Assembly: GCF_014648655.1 (NCBI RefSeq)
Contig: NZ_BMRN01000024.1
Span: 1 to 64,000, forward strand
DNA length: 64,000 bases
From: Streptomyces atratus
GTDB lineage: Bacteria > Actinomycetota > Actinomycetes > Streptomycetales > Streptomycetaceae
Direction of reading: 5' to 3'
The notes under the pieces are model-generated. The model searched no databases and had not been told where the DNA came from. It saw nothing but the letters and a program-made list of their open reading frames with translations. The first letter of the stretch is position 1, and every line of letters starts with the position of its first letter. Shown piece by piece: positions 40,856-49,414 of the stretch. A program made the position numbers and the translations under genes.

Positions 40856-41614
40856 GTGCCCAAACCCACCACCGACCCGGCCGCACTCGAACTCGGCGTG
40901 GACCGCTCCAGTCCGGTTCCCCTCTACTACCAGCTGGCCCAGCAGCTGGAAGCGGCCATCGAGCAGGGCCGGCTCGCCCCCGGCAGCCTCCTCGGCAACG
41001 AGATCGAACTCGCGGCCCGGCTCGGCCTGTCCCGGCCCACCGTCCGCCAGGCCATCCAGTCACTGGTCGACAAGGGGCTGATGGTCCGTCGCCGCGGCGT
41101 CGGCACCCAGGTCGTGCACAGCAGAGTCAGGCGCCCGCTCGAACTGAGCAGCCTGTACGACGACCTGGAGGCCGCGGGCGGGCACCCCACGACCCGCGTC
41201 CTGCGCAACACTGTCGAGCCCGCCGACGCCTCGGTCGCCGAGGCACTCGCAGTCGCGGAGGGCACCGACGTACACCTCGTCGAGCGGCTGCGGTACGCGC
41301 ACGACGAGCCGCTGGCACTCCTGCGCAACCACCTGCCCCTCGGGATCGTCGACCTGGGCACCGAACGGCTGGAAACCACCGGCCTCTACCGGATGATGCG
41401 TGGCGCGGGCATCGCCCTGCACAGCGCCCGCCAGACCGTCGGCGCCCGGCTCGCCACCGCGGACGAGGCGGTCTCACTCGGCGAGGCCGAGGGGGCCGCG
41501 CTGCTGACGATGGAGCGCATCACCTTCGACGACACCGGGCGGGCGGTCGAGTTCGGCTCCCACATCTACCGGGCCTCGCGCTACTCCTTCGATTTCCAGC
41601 TGCTCGTACGTTGA
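40856..41614 (+). CDS. GntR/HutC-family transcriptional regulator
   Basis: 252 aa. N-terminal GntR winged helix (PLYYQLAQQLEAAIEQGRLA, ELAARLGLSRPTVRQAIQSL, RRRGVGTQVV) and a UTRA ligand domain (LVERLRYAHDEPLALLRNHL, AEGAALLTMERITFDDTGRA, YRASRYSFDF). The location suggests it senses a sugar or inositol derivative and controls the divergent dehydrogenase and the downstream transporter. Confidence 0.93.
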   Translation: MPKPTTDPAALELGVDRSSPVPLYYQLAQQLEAAIEQGRLAPGSLLGNEIELAARLGLSRPTVRQAIQSLVDKGLMVRRRGVGTQVVHSRVRRPLELSSLYDDLEAAGGHPTTRVLRNTVEPADASVAEALAVAEGTDVHLVERLRYAHDEPLALLRNHLPLGIVDLGTERLETTGLYRMMRGAGIALHSARQTVGARLATADEAVSLGEAEGAALLTMERITFDDTGRAVEFGSHIYRASRYSFDFQLLVR

Positions 41615-41632
41615 CGACGGCCACGGGGCCCG

Positions 41633-41661
41633 TTGACGTCCAAGGCGCCCACCGCTAGAAC
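41633..41661 (+). promoter_or_regulatory. Promoter of the sugar ABC operon
   Basis: TTGACG (41633-41638), 17-bp spacer, TAGAAC (41656-41661), about 45 bp before the first binding-protein ATG. A second TTGACG lies at 41611-41616. Confidence 0.7.
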
Positions 41662-41707
41662 TGCCGCCAGCCGCATTCGGGCGGCGGGGAGAGAGGGCGG
41701 ACCCACG

Positions 41708-42718
41708 ATGCGCAGTTTTCGCAAGTCGGCAATCCTGATCGCCACGGCCGCCATCGGCATCGGCCTCACCGTCACCGGATGCAGCAGCTCCGGCGGCAGG
41801 AGCGCCGAGGAGAAGCCCCAGGGCGCAAGCGGCAGCGGGGGCAAGGCGGTCTCCACTCCCCGGATGAAGATCGCGATGGTCACGCACTCCGGGGAGGGCG
41901 ACACCTTCTGGGACATCGTGCAGAGCGGCGCGAAGCAGGCGGCGGCCAAGGACAACGTCGAGTTCCTGTACTCGGCGAACAAGGAGGGCAAGGAACAGGC
42001 CCAGCTCGTCCAGGCCGCCATCGACCAGAAGGTCGACGGCATCGTTGTCACCCTCGCCAAGCCGGAAGCGGTCAAGGACGTCGTCGCCAAGGCCGTGAAG
42101 GCCGGCATACCCGTCGTGACCATCAACTCGGGCGCGCAGTTCTCCGAGGAGATCGGCGCGCTCGGGCACATCGGGCAGGACGAGAAGGTCGCGGGTGAGG
42201 CCGTCGGCGAGGAGCTCAACGCGCGGGGCCGCAAGAAGGCCGTCTGCGTCATCCACGAGCAGGGCAATGTGTCACTGGAGGAGCGCTGCGCAGGCGTGCG
42301 CAAGACCTTCAGGGGCACCGTCGAGAACCTCAACGTGGAGGGCACCAACATGCCCGCCTCCACCTCCTCGGTCGAAGCGAAGCTCCAGGCCGACAAGGGC
42401 ATCGACGCGATCGTCACTCTGGGCGCACCCTTCGCCGCCGCCTCCGTCAAGGCCAAGGAGGGCTCCGGCAGCAGGGCGGAGGTCGACACATTCGATCTGA
42501 ACGCCGAGGTCGTCAAGCGGCTGAAGGCCGATGAGGTCGGTTTCGCCGTCGACCAGCAGCCCTACCTCCAGGGCTATCTCGCCATCGACGAACTGTGGCT
42601 GAACAAGACGAACGGAAACGTCATCGGCGGCGGAAAGCCGGTGCTCACCGGCCCGGCGATCGTCACCGCCGACGACGTGCCGCAGCTGGAGGAATACACC
42701 GCGCGCGGCACCCGATGA
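41708..42718 (+). CDS. Sugar ABC transporter substrate-binding lipoprotein 1
   Basis: 336 aa, periplasmic-binding-protein family 4 (ribose/inositol type). Lipobox TVTGC (C25). Domain pieces: KIAMVTHSGEGDTFWDIVQS, DQKVDGIVVTLAKPEAVKDV, AGIPVVTINSG, IGQDEKVAGEAVG, DTFDLNAEVVKRL and VDQQPYLQGY. ATG 41708 follows a GGGCGGA site. A close paralogue is the next gene. Binds a sugar or cyclitol outside the membrane for the permease at 43893. Confidence 0.92.
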   Translation: MRSFRKSAILIATAAIGIGLTVTGCSSSGGRSAEEKPQGASGSGGKAVSTPRMKIAMVTHSGEGDTFWDIVQSGAKQAAAKDNVEFLYSANKEGKEQAQLVQAAIDQKVDGIVVTLAKPEAVKDVVAKAVKAGIPVVTINSGAQFSEEIGALGHIGQDEKVAGEAVGEELNARGRKKAVCVIHEQGNVSLEERCAGVRKTFRGTVENLNVEGTNMPASTSSVEAKLQADKGIDAIVTLGAPFAAASVKAKEGSGSRAEVDTFDLNAEVVKRLKADEVGFAVDQQPYLQGYLAIDELWLNKTNGNVIGGGKPVLTGPAIVTADDVPQLEEYTARGTR

Positions 42719-42882
42719 CCGTCCCGCGCGCCGCTGTGCACACCCGGTGCCGAGACACGTGCCCCGCCCCTGCCGGGCGGCGCCGTCGGCGGCTCGGGGA
42801 TACTTGGCCAGCCGGGCAGGGTGTGAACAGTCCCCGGCCCCACCAAGCAGCACAGCGAGCAGCACAAGAAGGGCACGGCGTC

Positions 42883-43896
42883 GTGGCAAGGGTTCGGACA
42901 GGGGTACGTGCGATGGGCGCCGTGCTTGCGGCGGTGCTCGGGGCTTCCCTCGTGGGATGCAGCAGCACCGGTGGCAAGCGGGCGGAGGAGCGCGCGGCCC
43001 AGGCCGCCGCCGAGGGCCGGTCCGCGGTGAACACGCCCCGCTGGACCTTCGCCATGGTCACCCACTCGGGCGACGGCGACACCTTCTGGGACATCGTCCA
43101 GCGGGGCGCCGAGCAGGCGGCCGTCAAGGACAACATCAAGTTCCTGTACTCGCACAACGACGAGGCGCAGCAGCAGGCCCAGCTCGTCCAGGCCGCCATC
43201 GACCAGAAGGTCGACGGGCTGATCGTCACACTCGCCAAGCCCGATGCGATGAAGGACGTCGTCGCCAAGGCCACCAAGGCCGGTATCCCGGTGATCACGG
43301 TGAATTCGGGCTCCGCGGAGTCCAAGCAGTTCGGCGCGCTCACGCATATCGGCCAGGACGAGTCGATCGCGGGTGAGGCCGTGGGCGACGAGCTCAACGC
43401 GCGGGGCCGCAAGAAGGCGCTGTGCATCCTGCACGAGCAGGGCAACGTCGGCCACGAGCAGCGCTGCGCCGGAGCGAAGAAGACGTTCGACGGGCAGATG
43501 CAGAACCTGTACGTCGAAGGCACCAACATGCCCGACGTCCAGGCGTCCATCGAGGCCAAGCTCCAGGCCGACAAGAACATCGACGCGGTCGTCACCCTCG
43601 GGGCGCCGTTCGCGGACGCCGCCGTCAAGGCGAAGAAGACCGCGGGCAGCAAGGCCGAGATCGACACCTTCGACCTGAACGCCAAGGTCGCCACGGCGCT
43701 CCAGGACAAGACCCTCGGCTTCGCGGTCGACCAGCAGCCCTACCTCCAGGGGTACGAGGCCGTGGACCTGCTCTGGCTGTACCGCTTCAACGGCAATGTG
43801 CTCGGCGGCGGACGCCCGGTCCTCACCGGCCCGCAGATCATCACCTCGAAGGACGCCGCCGAGCTGGCGGAATACACGAAGCGGGGGACCCGATGA
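42883..43896 (+). CDS. Sugar ABC transporter substrate-binding lipoprotein 2
   Basis: 337 aa, clearly paralogous to the preceding gene over its full length (same order: FAMVTHSGDGDTFWDIVQRG, DQKVDGLIVTLAKPDAMKDV, NARGRKKALCILHEQGNVGH, VDQQPYLQGYEAVDLLWLY). Lipobox LVGC (C26). GTG 42883 gives a basic n-region and has GAAGGGC upstream; ATG 42913 would remove it. The 164-bp gap between the two genes contains no strong terminator. It overlaps the permease by 4 bp. Confidence 0.92.
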   Translation: MARVRTGVRAMGAVLAAVLGASLVGCSSTGGKRAEERAAQAAAEGRSAVNTPRWTFAMVTHSGDGDTFWDIVQRGAEQAAVKDNIKFLYSHNDEAQQQAQLVQAAIDQKVDGLIVTLAKPDAMKDVVAKATKAGIPVITVNSGSAESKQFGALTHIGQDESIAGEAVGDELNARGRKKALCILHEQGNVGHEQRCAGAKKTFDGQMQNLYVEGTNMPDVQASIEAKLQADKNIDAVVTLGAPFADAAVKAKKTAGSKAEIDTFDLNAKVATALQDKTLGFAVDQQPYLQGYEAVDLLWLYRFNGNVLGGGRPVLTGPQIITSKDAAELAEYTKRGTR

Positions 43897-44945
43897 GCAC
43901 GGTTGCAGGGCCATCCGCCCCGGCCGGGAGCGACGAGCGGCTGCTGCGCACCTCGCCGCTGCGCAAACTGCTCGGCCGCCCCGAGCTCGGCTCGGTGGTC
44001 GGTGCCGCGGCCGTCTTCATCTTCTTCTCGATCGTCGCCGACAGCTTCCTGCGCGCCTCCAGCCTCGGCACGGTGCTGTACGCGGCCTCCACTATCGGGA
44101 TCATGGCCGCGCCCGTGGCGCTGCTGATGATCGGCGGCGAGTTCGACCTCTCCGCCGGTGTGCTGGTCACCAGCTCCGCGCTGATCTCGTCGATGTTCAG
44201 CTATCAGATGACGGCCAACGTCTGGGTCGGCGTCCTTGTGTCACTGCTGGTCACGCTGGCCATCGGGGCGTTCAACGGCTTCATGCTGACCCGTACCAAA
44301 CTGCCGAGCTTCATCATCACGCTCGGTACGTTCCTGATGCTGACCGGCCTCAACCTGGGCTTCACCAAGCTGATCAGCGGGACCGTGTCGACGAAGTCCA
44401 TCGCCGACATGGAGGGCTTCGACTCGGCCCGGCAGGTCTTCGCCTCGCAGTGGACCATCGGCGGCGTCGAGCTGAAGGTCACCATTCTGTGGTGGGCCGT
44501 GCTCGTCGCGATCGCCACCTGGATCCTGCTCCGCACCCGCTTCGGCAACTGGATCTTCGCGGTCGGCGGCGAGTCCGACGCGGCCCGCGCGGTCGGTGTC
44601 CCGGTGATCCGTACCAGGATCGGGCTCTACCTCGGGGTCGCCTTCGCCGCCTGGGTCTCCGGGCAGCATCTGCTGTTCTCGTTCGACGTGGTGCAGTCCG
44701 GCGAGGGCGTCGGCAACGAGCTGATCTACATCATCGCGGCCGTCATCGGCGGCTGTCTGATCACCGGCGGTTACGGCTCCGCGATCGGCTCCGCGGTCGG
44801 TGCCTTCATCTTCGGCATGACCAGCAAGGGCATCGTCTACGCGGAGTGGAACCCGGACTGGTTCAAGTTCTTCCTCGGAGCCATGCTGCTCCTGGCCACC
44901 CTGCTCAACGCATGGGTACGCAAGCGCGCGGAGGCGACGAAATGA
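43893..44945 (+). CDS. Sugar ABC transporter permease (RbsC/FrcC type)
   Basis: 350 aa, eight to ten helices. Family features GGEFDLSAGVLVTSSALISS, FNGFMLTRTKLPSFIITLGT, GGCLITGGYGSAIGS and GAFIFGMTSKGI. Starts in the ATGA overlap with binding protein 2 and overlaps the ATPase likewise. A single permease gene probably forms a homodimer. Confidence 0.94.
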   Translation: MSTVAGPSAPAGSDERLLRTSPLRKLLGRPELGSVVGAAAVFIFFSIVADSFLRASSLGTVLYAASTIGIMAAPVALLMIGGEFDLSAGVLVTSSALISSMFSYQMTANVWVGVLVSLLVTLAIGAFNGFMLTRTKLPSFIITLGTFLMLTGLNLGFTKLISGTVSTKSIADMEGFDSARQVFASQWTIGGVELKVTILWWAVLVAIATWILLRTRFGNWIFAVGGESDAARAVGVPVIRTRIGLYLGVAFAAWVSGQHLLFSFDVVQSGEGVGNELIYIIAAVIGGCLITGGYGSAIGSAVGAFIFGMTSKGIVYAEWNPDWFKFFLGAMLLLATLLNAWVRKRAEATK

Positions 44946-45802
44946 CGGCCCCCCAGGCACCGGCCGACCGGGAGACGTCCCACCGGGCGCTCGTCGAGCT
45001 GGACAACGTCAGCAAGTTCTACGGCAACATCAAGGCCCTGACGGACGTCTCACTGGAGGTGCACGCGGGGGAGATCTCCTGCGTCCTCGGTGACAACGGC
45101 GCCGGCAAGTCCACCCTGATCAAGATCATCGCGGGGCTGCACCGGCACGACGCGGGGACCTTCCTCATCGAGGGTGAGGAGACCACCCTCGCCAACCCGC
45201 GCGACGCCCTCGACCGCGGCATCGCCACGGTCTACCAGGACCTGGCCGTCGTCCCCCTGATGCCGGTCTGGCGCAACTTCTTCCTCGGCTCCGAGCCGAC
45301 CACCGGCGCCGGCCCCTTCAAGCGCCTCGACGTGCGGCTGATGCGCGAGACGACCCGCTCCGAGCTGCTGCGCATGGGCATCGACCTGCGCGACGTCGAC
45401 CAGCCGATCGGTACGCTCTCCGGCGGCGAGCGCCAGTGCGTCGCCATCGCGCGGGCCGTCTACTTCGGCGCCAAGGTCCTCGTCCTGGACGAGCCCACCG
45501 CCGCGCTCGGCGTCAAGCAGTCCGGGGTCGTCCTCAAGTACGTCGCGGCCGCCCGCGACGCGGGTCTCGGCGTGGTTCTCATCACGCACAACCCGCACCA
45601 TGCGTATCTCGTCGGTGACCGGTTCGTCCTTCTCAAGCGGGGCGCCATGTCCGGCAGCCACACCAGGGCGAGCATCACTCTGGACGAGCTGACCCGCCAG
45701 ATGGCGGGCGGCAGCGAGCTGGAGGAGCTCAGCCACGAGCTGGAGCGGGCCCCGGGCCCGACCCATCTCGGCGGCCACCCGGTCGCCGACGACCCCCGGT
45801 AG
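44942..45802 (+). CDS. Sugar ABC transporter ATP-binding protein (FrcA type)
   Basis: 286 aa with one nucleotide-binding domain: Walker A GDNGAGKS, Q-loop TVYQDLAVVP, signature LSGGERQ, Walker B VLVLDEPTAALG, switch His ITHNPHH. A single domain instead of the double-domain RbsA form is typical of FrcA-like transporters. Overlaps the permease by 4 bp. Confidence 0.94.
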   Translation: MTAPQAPADRETSHRALVELDNVSKFYGNIKALTDVSLEVHAGEISCVLGDNGAGKSTLIKIIAGLHRHDAGTFLIEGEETTLANPRDALDRGIATVYQDLAVVPLMPVWRNFFLGSEPTTGAGPFKRLDVRLMRETTRSELLRMGIDLRDVDQPIGTLSGGERQCVAIARAVYFGAKVLVLDEPTAALGVKQSGVVLKYVAAARDAGLGVVLITHNPHHAYLVGDRFVLLKRGAMSGSHTRASITLDELTRQMAGGSELEELSHELERAPGPTHLGGHPVADDPR

Positions 45803-45934
45803 TCCCGGGCCGGTACCGGCCCTCAAGAACCCGGCCCGCCAGCCGCGGCGCCCCGGCAGTGGCAGAATCGAGCCCGACGGGCGCAGTCCGCCGCCGGGAG
45901 CACCGCCCCCGGCCCCCCAGACCCCGCAGGGACG

Positions 45935-47098
45935 ATGAGCACGTACCGCGACTTCACACACCGCGGCTCCGCCCGCGCCACCGTCCTGCGGACCGTAGGC
46001 ACCCGGGAGCGGCGCTCGCACCTCACGGCGCCGCGGGTACCCACCGTCGGCATCGACATCGGCGGCACGAAGGTGATGGCCGGTGTCGTCGACGCCGACG
46101 GCAACATCCTGGAGCAGCTGCGCACCGAGACGCCGGACAAGTCCAAGAGTCCCAAGGTCGTCGAGGACACCATCGTCGAGCTGGTCCTGGACCTCTCCGA
46201 CCGGCACGATGTGCACGCCGTGGGCATCGGGGCGGCCGGCTGGGTCGACGCGGACCGCTCCAAGGTGCTCTTCGCCCCGCACCTCGCCTGGCGCGACGAA
46301 CCACTGCGTGACGCTCTCGCCTCCCGCCTCGTCGTCCCCGTCATGGTCGACAACGACGCCAACACCGCGGCCTGGGCGGAGTGGCGCTTCGGCGCGGGCC
46401 GCGGCGAGGACCACCTCGTCATGATCACGCTCGGTACCGGCATCGGCGGCGCGATCCTGGAGGACGGTCAGGTCAAGCGCGGCAAGTACGGCGTCGCCGG
46501 TGAGTTCGGCCACATGCAGGTGGTGCCCGGCGGGCACCGCTGCCCCTGCGGGAACCGAGGCTGCTGGGAGCAGTACAGCTCCGGCAACGCCCTGGTCCGC
46601 GAGGCCAAGGAGCTGGCCGCGGCCGACTCCCCGGTGGCACACGGCATCATCGAGCGGGTCGAGGGGAACATCCCCGACATCACCGGGCCCCTCATCACCG
46701 AACTGGCCCGCGAGGGCGATGCGATGTGCGTCGAACTCCTCCAGGACATCGGCCAGTGGCTCGGCGTCGGCATCGCCAATCTGGCCGCCGCGCTCGACCC
46801 CTCATGCTTCGTCATCGGAGGCGGCGTCAGCGCTGCCGACGACCTCTTGATCGGCCCCGCCAGGGACGCCTTCAAGCGCCACCTCACCGGCCGTGGCTAC
46901 CGACCCGAGGCCCGCATCGCAAAGGCGCAGCTCGGCCCGGAGGCAGGTATGGTCGGCGCCGCCGACCTGGCCCGGCTGGTGGCCCGCAGATTCCGCCGTA
47001 CCAACCGTCGCCGCGTCGAGCGGTACGAGCGGTACGCGCAGATCTACGACCAGGCCGCGAGCACCATCCGTAGCACGCGCAGCACTCGCACCTCCTAG
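45935..47098 (+). CDS. ROK-family sugar kinase (glucokinase-like)
   Basis: 387 aa. ATP-binding GIDIGGTKVMAGVVDADGN, catalytic VDNDANTAAWAEW, TLGTGIGGAI, and the ROK zinc motif HRCPCGNRGCWEQ. No DNA-binding N-terminus, so a kinase rather than a repressor. The N-terminal 30 residues and basic C-terminal tail are extensions. Next to the sugar ABC transporter, it probably phosphorylates the imported sugar. Confidence 0.92.
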   Translation: MSTYRDFTHRGSARATVLRTVGTRERRSHLTAPRVPTVGIDIGGTKVMAGVVDADGNILEQLRTETPDKSKSPKVVEDTIVELVLDLSDRHDVHAVGIGAAGWVDADRSKVLFAPHLAWRDEPLRDALASRLVVPVMVDNDANTAAWAEWRFGAGRGEDHLVMITLGTGIGGAILEDGQVKRGKYGVAGEFGHMQVVPGGHRCPCGNRGCWEQYSSGNALVREAKELAAADSPVAHGIIERVEGNIPDITGPLITELAREGDAMCVELLQDIGQWLGVGIANLAAALDPSCFVIGGGVSAADDLLIGPARDAFKRHLTGRGYRPEARIAKAQLGPEAGMVGAADLARLVARRFRRTNRRRVERYERYAQIYDQAASTIRSTRSTRTS

Positions 47099-47112
47099 GG
47101 ATCTTCACAGAC

Positions 47113-47703
47113 ATGACCGCAGCCGAGCACCCCGTCCTGCCGCGCCAGTCCTCGCCGCCCGACGACGACAAGCCGCCGCAGGACCGGCGCCGGGTGATCC
47201 GCCGCCGCCTGATCACGGCGACGATCATCGTGCTGCTCATCGGCATTCCGGCCGGCTATCTGCTGATCTCCGCGGGGCAGAGCCGCCGCTCCGGCCAGAA
47301 CAAGGAGGCCGAGGCCTCCGCACAAGGGCTCAGGGAGGGCTGGCCGTCCCGGGTGCAGCGCCGGATCTTCGAGCTGCCGATGCCCGGCAACGCCCTGGAC
47401 GTGCAGTACTACGAGACCAACAACTGGAAGGCCAGCCGGCTGTACGTGGAGTTCCGTACCACCTCCGCCGGGCTCGACCGGTTCCTGAGCCGACTGGGCA
47501 GCGGTCGCGCCGCCCTGGAGACCGGCAAGGTCAGCATCAGCGAGCGCGACCAGAAGGTCACGGGCTGGAGCTTCGGCCCCGGCGTCGAGTGGGCGGGTAC
47601 CACGCACACCAACAAGGACCCGCGGCCCACCCAGGACATCACCGTCAACATGTCCGATCCGATGAACCCTGTCGTATATGTCGCATCCGCGGCGACCCCC
47701 TGA
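47113..47703 (+). CDS. Membrane-anchored protein of unknown function
   Basis: 196 aa. Proline-rich cytoplasmic N-terminus, one membrane helix (ITATIIVLLIGIPAGYLLIS, about 35-54), and an external domain with VQRRIFELPMPGNALDVQYY and SRLYVEFRTTSAGLDRFL. It follows the ROK kinase by 14 bp and is likely in its operon. The family is known to me only as hypothetical. Confidence 0.82.
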   Translation: MTAAEHPVLPRQSSPPDDDKPPQDRRRVIRRRLITATIIVLLIGIPAGYLLISAGQSRRSGQNKEAEASAQGLREGWPSRVQRRIFELPMPGNALDVQYYETNNWKASRLYVEFRTTSAGLDRFLSRLGSGRAALETGKVSISERDQKVTGWSFGPGVEWAGTTHTNKDPRPTQDITVNMSDPMNPVVYVASAATP

Positions 47704-47719
47704 TTGGAAGCCGACAGAC

Positions 47720-47818
47720 CGCTCACTGCACACCCTGCAGTACCGGTTCGAGGGCCCCGAGGACGCCCGCGCCCTCGTCATCGGCCCGCCGCTGGGCACC
47801 ACATGGCACAGGTCGTAG
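47720..47818 (+). pseudogene. 5' fragment of a pcaL/pcaD homologue
   Basis: In frame: LHTLQYRFEGPEDARALVIG, then PPLGTTWH, then a stop (TAG 47816-47818). It aligns with residues 7-35 or so of intact PcaL at 51201 (TLQYRFDGPEDAPILVLG, PSLGTSWH). Only the first strand and the oxyanion loop remain. DNA identity is partial, so this is an old, diverged copy and not a recent tandem duplication. Confidence 0.7.
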
Positions 47819-48354
47819 GGACTGTCCGGCGTCCGGCTCATCCAGGAACAGGGGCTTGATGCCAGGTCAGGGCCTCATGGTCGGGGGAGTCCGCGCAGAA
47901 GTCCCGGTGTTCGCCCGGCATCCCATGCATCGCTCGGGTGTTGCGACGATCACGAGAACTCAAGATGCTCCGGCGGAGCTTCTGCGCGTGGCGGGCTATC
48001 GGGCGTCGCCGCCGACCGTCCCGGACGGACTCGGAGTCTCGTCCGGGGCAGGGCGGGGGGCTGCGCGCTCGCGAATCCGGGCAGCCGACTTGCGGACGGT
48101 CCGGCCCGGTACCCGGCGGAGCTGTACTCGGACGAGGCAAAGACCTCTGCCCGCGACCTCGATCCGCCTCCCAGGGAGGCGGGGGCAACGGCGTTTGGGC
48201 TATGTGAGTGATTCCGGCAGAACGGTCGGGTCGCAGTCCACGCGCTGCCGGAGAAGCGCGACGCCCTTTCGCTAATGTCCAGGGCACCGCGCCTTCGCGG
48301 GCGAACGTGCAGGCACCCCAGCTCATCGATTCCCACAGCAAGGAATGATCATCC
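47819..48354. other. No gene supported
   Basis: About 540 bp without credible coding. It probably holds the promoter of the metallothionein-like gene and further decayed sequence. Confidence 0.5.
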
Positions 48355-48597
48355 ATGGCCGTGTGCGAGGTCTGCCACAACGACTACGAGCTGGCATTCG
48401 AGGTGCGTGCCGCGGGAGGGGCGGTCCACGTCTTCGACAGCATCGAGTGCGCCGCCCAGAAAATCGCCCCGACCTGTATCAACTGCCAGTGCCGCATCCT
48501 CGGCCATGGCATGCAAGCCGACGGACAGTTCTTCTGCTGCGCCAACTGCGCGCGTGCGAAAGGTCTGTCCCGGTCCCAGCTCGTGGATCACGCCTGA
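48355..48597 (+). CDS. Cys-rich small protein, prokaryotic metallothionein-like
   Basis: 80 aa, ten Cys and several His: CEVC near the start, IECAAQKIAP, CINCQCRILGHGM, then FFCCANCARAKG. The CxxC, CxC and CC pairs look like a two-knuckle zinc-binding fold. Similar actinobacterial proteins are annotated as prokaryotic metallothionein or zinc ribbon. A role in metal binding or storage is inferred. AAGGAATGA precedes ATG 48355. Confidence 0.8.
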   Translation: MAVCEVCHNDYELAFEVRAAGGAVHVFDSIECAAQKIAPTCINCQCRILGHGMQADGQFFCCANCARAKGLSRSQLVDHA

Positions 48598-48677
48598 ACC
48601 CCTCGACCCGGTCGCCGGATCTCACCTGACCTTTGCGGGACACCCCGTCTCTGCGTGTGGTGTTGCTGCCCGGGCGG

Positions 48678-48899
48678 TCAGCCGGCGGACAGCGCTTCGA
48701 GGAGGTCGCCCACGGCCGGATCGGGCGCAGTGCCCGCGCGACATCGGCCTGGACGATCACTCCGACCAGCACGTGATCGCCGATGACCGGCAGCCGACGC
48801 ACTTTGTGCTCGCTTGTCGTGCGGAGAATCTCCGACGCGTCGTCGTCCGCGCCGATCCTGACGGCCTCATCCTGCGTCAGCTCGCCCGCCGCGCCATGG
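48678..48899 (-). pseudogene. CBS-domain protein remnant with frameshift
   Basis: The minus strand reads ELTQDEAVRIGADDDASEIL, RTTSEHKVRRLPVIGDHVLV, GVIVQADVARAL, the second CBS domain of a two-domain protein. At about 48723 the expected ending (PDPAVGDLLEALSAG, stop at 48678) is in another frame, as if 2 bp had been gained. The first CBS domain and start are missing. Confidence 0.6.
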
Positions 48900-49414
48900 C
48901 CTCCCTGCCATCGTGGCTCTCCGGGGCGGCGTGACCTGGCGCCTCGCGATGCTTCGGACCCCCGGACCAGGTCCGAATCGCACCGTTGGATCTTTCTGGG
49001 CGCGACATTCCTGAGACGGCCATCTCGATTCCTGAAGACTGACGCCATGGGCCGTCGGGGATGCTTCGCCGGGCTGGCCCATGCAGACCGTCGAGCAGGG
49101 GTCAACGACGGGGCCGCTGACGACCACCCGGTCTCGATGCCACCGCCTCGTCCCGGTCGATGCCGTTGTTGCCGCGGTTGGCCGGCCGGCGGTCATCGCC
49201 CGCCGCGGGACCGCCCATGGCTCCGGACCGGGGACCAAACGATGGGTGGTCGAGCAGACCCAACCGCACTCCTGCACTGGTTCAGGCGCTCGCGCATCCG
49301 ATGGGGGACTCGCGACGACATCCATGAAGCGTTCCTCAAACTCGCCTGCGCGCTGATCTGCTGGCGACGCCTGCGAACCCCGTTGTGTGAGGAGCTCCGG
49401 CCAGGAGGTGTGGT
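48900..49414. other. No gene supported
   Basis: About 510 bp. Open frames here lack homology or ribosome sites. Probably decayed sequence next to the CBS remnant. Confidence 0.5.
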
